A stretch of 64,000 nt of DNA, taken from assembly GCA_021464245.1 (NCBI GenBank), contig JADCRB010000067.1:2759908-2823907 (forward strand). The letters are read 5' to 3'. Shown here one piece after another: positions 1-13,207 of the stretch. This DNA is from Carallia brachiata. Its lineage: Eukaryota; Streptophyta; Magnoliopsida; Malpighiales; Rhizophoraceae. The notes beneath the pieces were generated by a model. It saw only the letters and a list, made by a program, of their open reading frames with translations, was not told the origin of the DNA and made no database searches. A program made the translations under genes and the position numbers. The first letter of the stretch is position 1. The number at the start of each line of letters is the position of its first letter.

Positions 1-3000
1 TCCGACTAGTATCAAAACCCAATGTCCGCATTGTTGCCTCCACCCAGCTAGCACCATAAGGCACTTCTATATATCTCCTTTCAATATGGCCTATTCAGCA
101 AGAGTGACCATAAAAGAAGAAAAGGATTAAATCTTAACATTTAATTACAATATTAAACAACTTCCATTGTCTACCTTCCAAATAGGACAAATTCAGCTTA
201 GAATTACTTCCCAATGAAATGTCAACAATATTTACCTAAAATTGAGACGTGAAATCTTCCTAGGCTTAACCTCAAGGCTTCATGATAAATATAGAATAGA
301 ACAACACAACAATGCAATGTGTGTCCAAGTGCATACTACTTCTTGTGTTTTTAGCTTTTATAACTTCTCTTTCACTTGCATCATTTCTCCATTTAATACA
401 AGTTGTTCACATCCACGCAAGGGAGATGGTCATAGGATGCACTGGAAGAACTTTGGGTTCAAGACGCAAGAAAAAATAAAAGAAGTACTTAGATAAAATC
501 ATTATCTAAATGAGAATATAAGACAATGACCTGGCAGGAATGACATCTTGGGAAATGAAACAAGTGGAGGCCGATTATTTACAGTCATAGGCTTTGTTAC
601 AGTAATTGGGATCCTGAACACGGTACCGCGCCATGGTGACTTGCAATCAATCCCACATACTTCAAAGTAATGTAGACCATGACTTAGCGTTGTAGGATCA
701 ACCACTATGCTGAAAGAACGGAAAAAAAAAAAAAAGCATGTAAACAGAATGAACTACGTCTAATCTCAAACAATCTAAATTTATTAATATCAATAAGACT
801 AATAAAATTTATGGCAAAAAAGATAAGATTAATAATGGGCAGACAGGAAAAAATGTTAAGAAGTTCATTTCTTTATTGTGATAACTTAAAAAGAAAATGT
901 TGGCATAAGAAGCTCTGTTGCTGTATGTTTCTTAATATTCATTTCCTTGTAGTTACAATTATCATTTCCTTCATGTCCGCCTAGCGATAGTTCACTATAC
1001 CAACTTTAAAGGAAGTAACAGTTTTGCAGCACTTTCAGACCAGCCTGAAGGAAAAAGGGCTGTTCAGAAATAATTTAAAGAAAAACAAAAGGAAAACTAT
1101 GAGAGGAATGAAGAAGCCCCTAGAAACATAAGGATACTTAAAGAATCATGCGGTATGTTAATCTGCACATGGATATTCAAAAGGATATGAGAAAGGGGAG
1201 TAATGATAACTTACTTGAAGCTACGCCCATTATGAGTTAGGAGCAGATACTCAGGAGCCCTCACAACTGCCTTCTCAGAAGCGTGTAGCTCAATGTATTC
1301 CTCAAATGGAACCAATTCTTCCAAATTGCTTGCACCTTCATGAAACCGTGGTTCAACTTGCACTGTCCACTGTTAGAATACTATTTTTAACTGTTTTGAA
1401 ACCGACAGATGCATAAATGAATATCCAGTCCAAAGCACCTAGTGCAAGACATTATTTTCCTAAAAAATGACCTGGGTAGACATAGAATGGACAGCCTTCT
1501 TGTGCAACAGAGATGACTATATACTACAGCTAGCTGATTGACAGGAAGGAAACAGCCACCTGCCAAGGCAGACAGATGCCTGGCCTCCTAACTCACTGGG
1601 GAAATTGATTAAGCTTGGATTACGTTAACAAGTGATTTCATTTCCACTGCTCGAATGCCAATCAGCAGTCCTCAACTTGCAACAAAATAATAACGATGAT
1701 AAATTTGATTTCATTAAACAAAATTATCTCCAAAGAAGTATGAGCAACTTTATGACTCTCCTGATGTCACAATAAGTTACTCCGTAACCTTTCTCTTTTT
1801 TAATAGCCCATTCTCATCATCTTTCATATGTAAAATAACCCTGGTTGCGTGGCATTCTCTTAGCTTATTTATAGGTGCATTATGTTGCAGTAACAAACTG
1901 ACAATACCACTGTTTCTAACCAACTTCAAAGCAGGGACCAAGTAAATAAAAATGAACTAGTTTTGGCCTCCTCACGGCATGGCAGTATTGTTGCATTTCA
2001 GGTATCGTAACAAGCATAATAAGCAATTATGAACTTGAGCCCAATGCCGAAGAACTAAAGACAAAATTAAGTCACAGACAAGAAGCAGGAAAACTAACAA
2101 CATATTATAACTCATAAAACCATACAATGTTTAAGATACAGAATGAGAGGTAGATGCATGACATCTAAACCAAGTATATAGTGTCCCACCTCTGTAGGCT
2201 GTTGACAAGCGCTAGCTTCCCTCAAGTATATGCCTCGTGAAGTAGGAGCTGCAGTCAAAGTGCCATCAGAAGTATAGATGTAAGCTGTTGTACAGATAAC
2301 CAATAACCTTTATAAATTTTTCTTTGTTAACACAAGCAGAAGGATATAAGAGTAAACATTAATAGATAGAATATTAAAGAAATGCAGTGAGCTAGCAAGG
2401 AAGCATGCAAACAATTCACAGAAAAATAAAACTAACTTCAAATGTAAAGCCAAATTTCCTTAATCAAGATGTTATAATTAGCTTTTAAGAAGGAACATGA
2501 GGAATATCTAACAATTATGTTATGAGAACTCGCTGCTTACTTGATTTACCACATTGATTGATCTTTATTTCATAACAAACACACGGAATACTCCTGGACT
2601 GTTGTATATATTCATACGCCCTGTTGTTCAACAAATCATCAAGGTTATCTCCACAATCACAAGAATTTACAGACTTGTTACACCCAGAAAAGGAGAAAAG
2701 CCTAAGGAGAACATCTAACTTGTCAACTTGCATAAGCCCTTGTCCTGTGGATAGTTTATCTGCCAGCAATTTTCCTACAGGAACGGATGTATTCTCAAGC
2801 GCCTTCCTCACACTGTATGGGCTTACAGGAATGCCCTGAGCCTGTAAAACAGATTTTGTGCAGCAGAAGCCTCAGATAATGCAGATGAAGAGGCATTAAC
2901 AAAGTAACAGAGCACAAAAGGTCACAAAACCATAACCTTCATTGCACTAATAAGTAATGCAATCCCACCACAAGCAGATGGTGATGCCATAGATGTACCA

Positions 3001-6000
3001 TTCATGAGCATGCGTTTTTGAAGTGTCCATGTAGGGACAGGAGCGACAGCCCCACCAGGAGCACTGACACAGACCCCAAGATCCCCATCAGCCGTTGGTC
3101 CTCGGCTAGACCTGCATCTCGTTTGAACAAATTTATAATTGATTAAAATTCAAATCAGAACATACAAATAAAGGTGATACAGTGTAAAAAAATAAAAAGC
3201 AAGCTAGAGTCCGATTGAGGGATGAAACATACCAAGTATATTCAAGTCCTTCCGAAGGAGGCTCAACCACACAATGGGCAGCAGCAGCCATCGCAGGTGA
3301 GACATAAGCACCAACTCCTATAATGCTTGATGTTGTACCTCCAGGAGCACCCACAGTGGTTAATGCTGGACCACTATTGCCAGCACTGCTCACGAATATA
3401 AGGCGGTGCTTATTCACAACCTAATTGAAGTCAATGTGATCTTGGCATATTATGGTGGATGAATGAATAATCACAACTGAATTGACAATATATAATTGAC
3501 ACCTCATTAACAAGGTCAACAAAACGGCCATAATCTGGAAGTAATGTAGATTCTCCATAACTCATATTGATGAGGTCACATTTATGCTGCAGAGAAAAAT
3601 GAGTATTATTCAGTAGTTACCATATGCTACACAATAGTGCATTTTATTTGGTAGAGTCATACCTCAAGAGCAGCAATCAGGGCCCTTGTCAAGCCAGTAC
3701 CTGTCTCCATTGAACCCAAACGTGAGTCTCCAATTTTACAAGATATTAATTGTGCTCCGGGAGCAACTCCATTCAATAATGGCTCCTATCATCGATGAGA
3801 ATAGCCACAACTCAATTCATGTGATAACGAAAATAGGGCAGAAAACAATATGTAAATTTTTGGTACCTTTGGATGGAATGCAGTAGCAATACCAGCGACA
3901 TGAGTGCCATGAGGAGAGCAGTCTGTAACTATACTTAAAATATTTCCCTCATCATAGACATTGAGAACGAATGTACAGGCATCCAACTTGCTAAACACAC
4001 CAAACTTCCTTTCTACTCTGAAGAAAATAGCGTCCATGTATTCATTCAAACATTAGGAATTTGCAAGATTAATAACTCATTGATCTATCGATCTTATTTC
4101 CCAACTTTCAAAGGTAACAAATTTTTAAAACCACTAATATAGAGAAATTAAAAATGATGAAGTAATTGATTCAAATAGCCTTGCCACCAAACACAGGAGG
4201 AATAGAAGGTCATTTCCAAGGTTTCATCCAAGATATAAGTGAAAAAAATCATTCCAGCGTATCCATCATGTTTAGAATCATTGATGTGAAGAACCTAAAA
4301 AAGACAAAGTATTTGATTCAAATGGCTCTGCTGGTCAAAAAGAAAAAAGGAGAATTTGAAGTTCATATCCAAGGTTTCATCAAAAGATAAAATAAGTGCA
4401 AAAATATTTGAGCCTATTTATACAGAGTTTGCATGGACATTAACTTTGTAATTTCTTTGCGCGAACAGTGACTTTGGAAGACAAAGGCGATCATTGCACA
4501 GTTCCCATCGAAGCATTTAGGAGTTTTAGGAAAAGGAACTTCGTGAAAAAAAAAACAAATAGGAAGTCGTAGCCACAAGAATGTCTACCGCTTGCATGAA
4601 ACATAATATTATCAACGCTAACAATCCACAAGGACGAGTATTTTTCTGGAAGACAGACAAAACAGAATATTTTCACCACATGCCAAAGTCGATAAATTAG
4701 GCATACCTGTAATTTGCAAGGGGTACAAAGTTAGCAAGTTTTCCGCATTCAGATTCCTCCTCAAGAGTTTGTGTGTCAAGTGCGGCCCGCCACAGTTCGC
4801 CATCATGCCATACAACAGCATCAATAACTGGGCCCTTGTCATCATAGCTCTAAAACAGGGGAAAAAAAATATTACTTGTACAGATAACAAGATATATGTG
4901 GGAAGGATTTAAAAACTAAAGCACTCACATCAGCCTGCTTTCGTAGTATATCAATTCGACTTTGAAGATCTTCTCGAACCTTTTTTAGGTTCATATCCTC
5001 TGGATTCGAATGTTTCTGGAAACAAGGACATAAACAATGATGCAGGTGGAGAGATGCAGGCTATGAAAGTTTAAAGCCATTAAATGCATCTATTTAGCAA
5101 GCAGCGGTATAGTTAGCAATGCATCTGAAAACTAGCTAAATTCAATTCAAATAACTTTTATAACCTCTAATACACGCACTTCAAGAGCAATAATTGTAGC
5201 ATGCATCTAGAAACAGAAAAATAAAAATGACTTTCCAAAGAAGCATAACTATTTATGTATCTTGAACAATTTGAAAACAAAATCAGAATAAATATAACAA
5301 CTCAAACACATCAAAACAAAACATTTAACTTTATGGGGGCAAAAGACAAACAACAAAAAGATCTGCCAATTTCAATGACCTGGTTAAATTCATCTAGTTG
5401 CTTAACAGCCTTTGCAATTTCCTCCTGGTTCTTCTCATCCCATTTCTTTTTTCTCTCTTTCTGTAAACAAGAAGGAAAGTGGGGCAAAAGGGTTTTAGAA
5501 ACACTATTCATCAATGAAATAAACGAATGCTTAAAATTAGAGTTTACATAGAAAATAACAAAAATAAATACAGACAGTTACCTTCAAACGAGAAGTCAAT
5601 GAATCTGTGAATAGATCATACACCAACTTATATCCCACATGCCATTCACCAGAAGGGTTTTCCCAAGAAGGATTGACAAGCAGAGAAGCTCCTACGAGGA
5701 TTAATTCACAAAAACAAGAGTGTGGAGATATTAAGCAACAAGATTTCAAGTCAAAATTAAATTGCAGAAGGTATCTGTCAGCAGACTAGGCAGAATGGAG
5801 GAAAAGATTTATGTAGCCAAATCTAACTAGACTCATATTAAGGCTAGGCTGATTCATTTACAGAAGACTGAAATATAGAAGAAAGAAAGAAAAGACTAGT
5901 TTAAAGAGTTGAGTTCCTGTCATTCCAACTACATGCAAGTATAATCCTCAAATCTGTCACCTAAATACCTGGAAAGTGATTATGTGAGAGAAAAAAAAAA

Positions 6001-6661
6001 AACCTAATAAATATTGCATGGGCCCAACCTGAAGCTCCAACAATACAACCATCGGCATCGGCTTTCACAACTGTTGAAGTATCAACATCTCCACTGCCAG
6101 TGCTGCAAAATGAAAATCTTCTCAAGTCAAACAGGCATTCGAGAAACAAGAACAAATAATTAAATAAAAACCCTCAAGATTCAAAATACCCATCAAGAAC
6201 GTCCAAGATTTTCGGTTTCCCGTCTGAGGTCTCTTGCAATCCAGCAGCCGCAGGGTCAACTCCAGAATCTAAAATTTTGATGATTCTTGTAAATACACGG
6301 TATAAAACATATGAAAAATTCTAATGAACATCAAAATACAACATTCTTTAACCTAATTAAAGCGCTGAAAGAGCAGGAAGATGCCTCAGATCAAGCTTTC
6401 CTCTTTTTAATCCGTTTCTCGAAAGTGAAAATAGATGAATAAAGCAAGATTCCGAAAATTACCAAAAATAGCTATAAGGACGCCGCGGCCATCGTAATCG
6501 GGATGAGACTCGATGAATCGATCGGCGCCGATCTCCTTCTTCGGCATGAGGGAGGCCAAGAAAGTTGTCTCGTTCAACTTAAAACGGCGGAGAGAACCAT
6601 TCTCGTCTCCGCCGCCACCGCAGCCGCCGCCGGATGTTGTGCCAGTAGAAGAACAAGGCAT
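1..6661 (-). CDS. TPP2: Tripeptidyl-peptidase II, subtilisin-family serine peptidase; 5' half only, cut by the window edge
   Basis: Cytosolic giant peptidase that removes tripeptides from N termini, acting after the proteasome. Eighteen exons read on the minus strand, highest first: 6463-6661, 6190-6268, 6029-6102, 5582-5691, 5380-5460, 4929-5015, 4707-4849, 3867-4017, 3663-3785, 3503-3586, 3233-3420, 2937-3111, 2720-2841, 2541-2620, 2190-2248, 1215-1369, 531-709, 1-90. All borders are GT/AG and phase is kept, giving about 726 residues of the family's usual ~1300. The S8 triad is visible: Asp in AIFDSGVDP (about residue 67, split between exons 1 and 2), His in SPHGTHVAG (about 294) and Ser in NGTSMASP (about 480). 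The oxyanion Asn is in SSAGNSGPA (about 392). The long insert between Asp and His is typical of TPP2. I chose the start MPCSSTG because it precedes the conserved [14 protein letters not shown] segment; the frame stays open upstream to 6910, so a longer N terminus is possible. Confidence 0.95.
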
Positions 6662-6910
6662 CGCCCTAACTCCGCTCCTCCTACTACTACTATTACTACC
6701 TCTACTGCGCCACTTTCTCAATTTTCTCGCTCCCTTTCTTGTGTTTTTGTCGTCGCCGAGCGTTCTGGGCCCAGTGAGTAGCGAACAAGAAAGCGGATGA
6801 CGCTGCGCAGATAAAAGTGTTGTGCTGCTGTTTGCCCAGTGATAATAAATTGCTTTATATATTGCTCCGCCTTGCATTGTTACCGTTGTGAGCTCGTAAT
6901 TTGTACGCAA
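6662..6910 (-). promoter_or_regulatory. TPP2 leader region, in frame and open upstream of the chosen start
   Basis: The TPP2 frame continues without a stop for 83 codons upstream of the chosen ATG, to another ATG at 6910. It encodes a Ser/Arg-rich stretch (SRRSGVRA just before MPCSS). This could be 5' UTR that happens to be open, or a longer, possibly targeting, N terminus. The sequence alone does not decide. Confidence 0.4.
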
Positions 6911-7874
6911 CTAGTTTTAAAATAATAATAATTATTATTATTATAAGATAATTGCAGGGTGTTTTTAGTCATTCAAGCGAAATTCGGTGACGGTGGCGAG
7001 AGGACACGGGGAGCGATTGGGGCGGAGTCTGTAACTTTATAGCGTGTGTGAAGAGCGGAATGGCCGACAACTCCACCAAAATGGATTGGGTACCGCTCTA
7101 CACAGAAGTGGAATTACCATGTTGTCCTTGTAATTAAGATTGGATTGGACTTCCAGGCTATTTCTCCGTCAGATTTTTCCGCGTTGGCTTTTCTTTTTCT
7201 CCCTTTCCAACAGTGTGTTGTGTTTTATATTTGGATTTAAAGTAAAAAAAATAAAGTGGTAAGAAAGAAAATTGGGAGAAAGAGACTAAATATTTTATAA
7301 GTTGTTTAAAAAGGTGAGAAATAAAGTAATAATAAAAAAATTATTTGTTTGAATATAATGAAAAAATTAAAAAAAATTCAAAATATGACAATTATACCCC
7401 ATCCAGTTAATGTTTAGTTGGCAAGCTAAAATCAAGTTAAGTCTTGGTGAAAAAAATATATAGTTGCAAAAAGGAAATGAATTGGAGTGAATCTATAAAA
7501 ACAAAAAATTTAGAGGGCACACAGAACGGAAAAAAAGGACGTTTAAAATTTTTTAGCATTGATTATCATTCTAAATCAGGTAAAAAACAGAGAGGAGAGA
7601 TAATAGATGTGATAAGAGTCATATAGTAATGTTACCGTAGTAAGAGTTACTTTGTCCAACTTTCTCCACAAAATGACGAGAAAGACCAGACAGTACAGCC
7701 AGTACAATTTTTGTCTCACTTTTGCATCTGATTCTTTTCTCAATGCCTTCCAAAGGTGCCAAAGTTCCATTCTACTACATTTTTCTTTCTTTTGCATTTC
7801 TTTCTCTAAAATTCTCACCGCTCCAAACAGGCTGTAAGTGTTTTTAATCGTCATTTGCAATTCCTGAGCGCCAA

Positions 7875-8140
7875 TGTGTGTTTAAGGCAAGAAAGGGTAA
7901 GAACTGATTGAATTAGAAAAAAATACTCATCATTACAACTTTAACTTTTTAATTATTTTTTACTTATTTTTTATTTATTTAAATAATTTTTTTCACATAT
8001 TTCTTTCTCATAACTTTCTTACTTACTTTTTTCTAATTATTTTATTTTTTACACATTTTTAGTTTATCCAAATATTTTTTTTTTTACACATTTCTTTTTC
8101 TTAACTTTGTTCTCACTAATTTCTTACAATTTAAACACGC
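7875..8140. mobile_element. MITE-like element, AT-rich with imperfect terminal inverted repeats
   Basis: The left end GTGTGTTTAAGGCAAGAAAG (from 7875) matches the reverse complement of the right end (GCGTGTTTAAATTGTAAGAAA, ending 8140) imperfectly over about 30 bases. The inside is A/T-rich and non-coding. The ends resemble those of the element at 27133-27464 (both carry a TAAGAAAG-type motif), which suggests one family. No clear target-site duplication was seen. Confidence 0.5.
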
Positions 8141-8889
8141 GATAAGTAAATCATGTCATTTACGAGTACAATTTTCGAGATATCCGAATGGACAGATAGG
8201 AATATTTAGATGGAATAGTAACATTAAATAGTTATATACAGGTAGGAACAATTAATTTTGCAATTTCTTATAATAATATTTAATGGTTTTTTTGTTTTTA
8301 CTTTTTTTTATAAATTTAATCATTTAACAATTTATATCACTTTTTAACTATTTTGAAATTATATAAATAAATTCGCCAACATTTTTCCTACTTAAAAATA
8401 CATTTTGTGTTGTGCAGCAAAAAAAAAACATTTTGTGTAAAATCATAAAACTTTTTTTTTTTAGCCTTGCAAACCCAAATCTCGCTGTTGAAAATAACAT
8501 CTCAATTATTTACAAGTATTGAAACTTAATTTTATTGGTGACGGTACTGTACATTTTTGTAAATAAATTTACAAAAAAAAATTATACGACTAAGTATTTT
8601 TAAAATCACAAAAAACTATTGATGAGTCTTCGAACTTAATTCTCAAAAAATTAAATTCTCTGGCAAACATAAATTCACACAATCTTCTTACCCATTTTTA
8701 AGACAAAAAATGAAACTAGATTCTTAATATTTCATGAACAACAAATGTAATAATTTTTTTTAGCAACACAAATGTGAATAATTAAATATTGTAAGACAAA
8801 TCATGTGAGTTTTCATTGTTGAAAAACATAGGAAATCCCTTTTTTTTTTCGGGATCAAAACATATGAAATCTTTTTTTTAATTATTAAA

Positions 8890-9345
8890 ATGAGGCTAAT
8901 AGCCTATAACAAAAACAAAATCATCAAAAAATTGTCCTGCAAGGCCACGATGCACCCAAATTGTCCTTCACCAATAGAAGACCTATCCCAAGAGGAGCCT
9001 CTTGTAACATATGAAACCCCCAACATAGGGACCTCCCATAAGTTACCAACCAATCTGCTAACCTATTTCCTTCCTGAAAAACATGCAAAATTTTGACTTC
9101 TCAATTACTTATTAGCATGTCCCTAATACTAAGTACCAAATTAGCGTGTGGATGTCTTTGGGAGACGCCCATCCAAATCCACTGCAATACCAACGAAAAA
9201 TCCGATTCACAACATATTTTTCTATAACCATAAGTCCAAGCCAGATCAAGCCCTCCTAGAATTCCCCACAACTCACGACATATGAAATCGGCTATAGTCC
9301 GATTCACAACGTATGAAACCTTCGCCTCACGAGTCATGAGCATTC
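8890..9345 (-). mobile_element. LINE-type retrotransposon relic: RNase H domain fragment
   Basis: Minus-strand reading of 9101-9343 contains RELWGILGGLDLAWTYGYRK followed by CCESDF, which is the core of the RNase H domain found at the C terminus of plant LINE ORF2 proteins. The same frame continues below 9101 after one in-frame TGA, with HVFQEGNRLADWL, the normal end of that domain. The stop sits where the family usually has Trp, so a point mutation is the simplest cause. Upstream parts (reverse transcriptase, endonuclease) are absent, so this is a 5'-truncated dead copy. A-rich minus-strand sequence follows near 8870-8890, as expected of a LINE 3' end. Confidence 0.75.
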
Positions 9346-9814
9346 TTTTTTTTTTTAGGGTCTTTGGTCACGAGCACTCTCATCACATTCCAATGCCCAC
9401 CCATTGGGCCGTGGGGCCTCTTGCCGCCAATATATTCGGTCAGTCCATACTATATGACTACCCTGCCAAGCCCAAAATCGCAGTCAAAAAAGTTTTATTT
9501 TTTTTTAGCTCCCCATTTTTTTTTTTGGTTTTGTTATCAGACAAAAATTGTATTTCACATAATATCTTTATCATATTTTGAGAATTTTAATTAAAATTAA
9601 AAAAAAATCATGTATCGCACTCAATGGCTTATTAACAGAAAAGATGAAAAATACTGATAGAAAAAACATAAAGAGTGAATTTTTTTAATAAAAACATTGA
9701 GGGTAATATTCATATAAAAAGTTTGAAGAGAGTGAGTGAAATTATGATTTTTTCTATATTAACAAAAAAACAAAAAAAAATATAATTTTCATTTTTGATT
9801 TTTCCTAGACGAGG

Positions 9815-9905
9815 ACGACGTCGTTTCTAAAAAAAGCTCGATCCTATCCAAAAGGCCTTTTCTTTTCCGTCAAAAACGGCGTCGTGACACCCTTATTGGT
9901 CCATC
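9815..9905 (+). promoter_or_regulatory. Promoter-proximal region of SPPL1
   Basis: It contains the palindrome ACGACGTCGT (9815-9824) and an AACGGCGTCGT motif about 55 bases on. Such motifs are common close to start sites of constitutive plant genes. A CT/GA-rich leader follows (9985-10015). The assignment to SPPL1 is by position and orientation. Confidence 0.4.
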
Positions 9906-10399
9906 GAAATGTGTTGCCTTGGCCCGATCGTAATCCCATTGTTTATTTCTCCGTTACTCTAATCTCTGAGCACTCAAAGAAGACCCTCTCGATCAGAGAG
10001 AGAGTCTTCGAAGCTCTTTGAAGTCCAAGGTTGGTCCTCTCAAAACCCTCCTCGATGAACGGCTCTCAAAAACTTCAATTTTTCCCAATCTAATTTCATC
10101 TTTGTTTAGATCTCTGGCTTCTGTTCGTCAGACGTTTACTTTTATTTTTTTTACTGCTCGTAATCCATTTGTTTCCGTAGATTATTTATTTAAGTGCTCG
10201 ATTAGGAGGTTTAAAGGTTGGTGCTTTTGGGTCAGGGAGGGACAATAAATGGAATTTATTTAGTTTGAGTGGTAATCTGCTGTTTGTTTACTGAGAAAAC
10301 CGGAAAGGTTGACTCGGCGTTTTATGTTTGCTTTATGTTGAACGGAAAATACTGAGCTTTGATGTGGATTTAGAAGGGATCCATTTGCTTGTTCTTTGA

Positions 10400-10777
10400 T
10401 TGGTCCCCTTCTATGTCTTGTTGTTGTTTGTTCTCTTTACTTCCGTTTTCATTGTCTGTGATCTGGACTGTCCAAACGTCATCTTTCCGCGTATTGCATA
10501 TTTGAACTGTACAAACGAAACTGAATTTTGGAACATGGAATGTATGAAATACGTGAACTTTGAAATTCCATGCTCGGATAATTTCTTATCAAATGGAACC
10601 AAACGTTGCTTAAAACTTCCGGCCACTGGCTTGATGGGAGTAGCTTCTGTTTTTGCAGATTTCATGAGTTTCTCTGGCGGAGGAAAAAGGCTGACTTTGG
10701 TTCAAAACCCGGGTGTAGGGCTTGTTTGTTCAGTGTTGCATTTGCAAGACGTGCTGGAAATAACTAACATTAAATAA
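10400..10777 (+). other. Unexplained open frame in the SPPL1 leader, no ATG start
   Basis: An open frame of 125 codons follows directly on a TGA and ends 10 bases before the SPPL1 ATG. Its first codon is TTG; the first in-frame ATG comes only after about 47 codons. The peptide looks like a secreted ectodomain: a hydrophobic start (FYVLLLFVLFTSVFIV), then six cysteines within about 85 residues and three N-glycosylation sequons (NCT, NET, NGT). I do not recognise the family. It may be a relic of another gene, an exon of an unseen upstream transcript, or chance. Confidence 0.3.
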
Positions 10778-10787
10778 TAGTCCCATT

Positions 10788-13207
10788 ATGGAGCCATTGT
10801 GGAATCTCTTATACTTGTTGGAGCCTGCGCCTGTTACTCTCATATTGACGGCAGTAGCTGTGACATTTGGATCTGCTTTTCGAGCTTTAAATTATGGGAA
10901 AGAAATGGAACGAAATCGTGATTTATCAGAAGCATCCATTACATTGGATAGGTCTCAAGCTTTAATGATCCCAATAATGAGCTCTTGCAGCTTGCTTTTG
11001 ATGTTTTACCTCTTTTCTTCTGTTTCGCAACTCCTCACTGCATTTACTGCCGTTGCCTCTGTATCTTCACTTTTCTTCTGCCTTTCCCCTTATGTTGCCT
11101 TTATGAGGTCACATTATGGTTTGGCGGATCCATTTGTGTCGCGGTGCTGTTCAAAGTCCTTTACGCGAATCCAAGCGTTACTGTTGGTTGCCTGTGCAAT
11201 TACAGTTGCAGCTTGGCTTGTTTCTGGTCATTGGATATTGAATAATCTGCTGGGCATTTCCATATGCATTGCATTTGTGAGTCATGTGCGCCTTCCGAAC
11301 ATCAAAATATGCGCAATGCTCCTCGCTTGTCTGTTTGTATATGACATATTCTGGGTATTTTTCTCGGAGAGATTTTTTGGTGCCAATGTGATGGTATCCG
11401 TAGCAACACAACAAGCATCTAATCCTGTTCATACAGTGGCTAATAGTCTGAGTCTTCCTGGGTTGCAATTAATAACTAAGAAGCTTGAGCTTCCGGTGAA
11501 AATAATATTTCCCAGGAATTTGTTGGGCAGCACAGTTCCAGGAGGAAGCAATGCAGATTTCATGATGCTTGGCCTTGGAGACATGGTATGATGACATTTA
11601 CTTGCTAGCTGTCTTACTGCAGGTTTTCCAAAATATGCAAGACATGCAATTTCTTTTTTTTTTTTTTTTGTTACACAAGATGTTATGGTTTGTTGCATAA
11701 AAGTTTGGGTTTCTAGTTCTCATAATTTACTGTTGGTGGAGCCATACATTTCTGTCTTTTCCCCTTGTTATTTCAAAGTTGTGCCCTCCTCCCTTCCCTC
11801 CGTTTCACACTAACTCCGCCTTTCTTCCTTTTTGGTAGATAAGAGAAGCTAAGCTGGCATGGTAAACAAAACCTACTGCCTACCCGTGCCCACATTTATG
11901 CATTGTGTGCAACTTTATTTGATTAAGAAATCTGTTACTGAGGGCCAAGTGATTTTACTTATTTGGATCTATGTATAATTGCCTGAGGTCTGAATTGTGT
12001 GATTTCATTTGCATGCAAACACAATGTGCCTGTTCAAGAGCTTTTATATGCGTATAGTATGCAAATTATGATGGAATGCATTTTGGTTCTGTGGTTTCTC
12101 AAAGAAATTTCTGACTAGCATTTCTACTGTGTCTTGTTGATGTTCTTTTGCAGGCTATTCCTGCCATGCTATTAGCATTAGTCCTTTGTTTTGATCATCG
12201 AAAGAGTAGAGATCCAGTAAATCTGTTAGATTTACATTCCTCGAAGGGCCACAAATATTTATGGTATGCCCTTCCCGGATATGCCATTGGATTGGTAACT
12301 GCTTTAGCAGCTGGTGTTTTGACTCACTCGCCCCAACCGGCACTTTTGTATCTGGTACTGGTACCCCTTTGAAGCCATTTTATGCAAGTTATTGATCTAT
12401 TCTTTGTATGTTGTGCTCTAAATGTAATACTCTATTATCCTATTCTTTTAGGAACTGCACTTATTGTTTCTTCTATGCTTTCTTGTCATTCAAAAAAGTT
12501 AGCCAATGTGCCGTTGCTGGTAATGCTTTTGCTCTATGCTTGGGAATTGTGTGTGTCTGTATGTGTGTGTGGATATGTATATATTTTCTGGCACAGGGTT
12601 CTTCTTGCACCAGTCCATCTTGTCAGGGTTATTCATAGAAATTGAATATGCGAGCCTTAATGACTGGAAATTGCCCCACTTAACTTTGAATTTTCCCCTC
12701 ACGGAAGGGTAACAAAAGATAACCACCTTATTGGTTAACAAGTCGTGCTGGTGGGCACAAGAGTGCCTGCCATCCGTAATCATGTTTGTGGTCTTGCATG
12801 CAAATATTAATATTTGTTGATTGTAGCCAGCAACATAGTGGCCTGTTTTTTGGTAAATACATATGTGCCGCTTGCGCGCTCAATTTTCCAAAAGCAACTT
12901 CTTGAATATCATAAACATGAAGTTTTGTAGATCGCTTTTGCATTTATATGCTGTTGATTGTGTGCTTTTTTTATCAGTTCACCAGAAAATTTGTGTGCTC
13001 TGTTTAGGTGTCCACCTATCGCAACGTTGTTCTTGACCCTTTCTGTAATGTAGCCTTGCTTATAACATTGATTGCCTTTGCTGAATGCAGGTGCCTTCCA
13101 CATTGGGGCCTGTGATTGTCGTCTCATGGTTTAGGAGGGAACTAGCGGATTTATGGGAAGGAAGTGTGCCAAACCTCAACGATAAAACACGCCAAATAGA
13201 GGTCTAA
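10788..13207 (+). CDS. SPPL1: Signal peptide peptidase-like 1, intramembrane aspartyl protease
   Basis: Polytopic GxGD protease of endomembranes that cuts transmembrane segments of other proteins. Three exons: 10788-11585, 12154-12354 and 13091-13207, with GT/AG borders and phase 0 at both junctions, giving 371 residues, the usual size for the plant SPPL1 group. The catalytic motifs are all present: YD in LFVYDIFWV (Asp186), GLGD at Asp265 (its Met266 is the last codon of exon 1), and PAL at residues 328-330 in QPALLYL, with the following VPSTLGPV in exon 3. About nine hydrophobic segments are spread along the protein. There is no N-terminal protease-associated domain, which separates it from the SPPL2-5 group. 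The start is the first ATG of the conserved MEPLWNLLYLLEPAP block. The leader upstream is long and probably spliced. Confidence 0.95.

Larger units (their letters stand above)
6911..9800. other. Intergenic spacer between divergent TPP2 and SPPL1
   Basis: AT-rich spacer separating two divergently transcribed genes. It holds a short (AAT/ATT) palindromic tract near 6920, a MITE-like element (7875-8140) and a LINE RNase H relic (about 8890-9345). No other gene was recognised. Confidence 0.7.

Noticed and set aside
6503..6800. Plus-strand open frames of 92 and 95 codons
   Set aside because: Antisense shadows of the Gly- and Ser-rich first exon of TPP2.
10018..10248. 76-codon open frame upstream of SPPL1
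   Set aside because: No conserved domain and no ATG in a good context; it lies in the presumed 5' UTR/intron.
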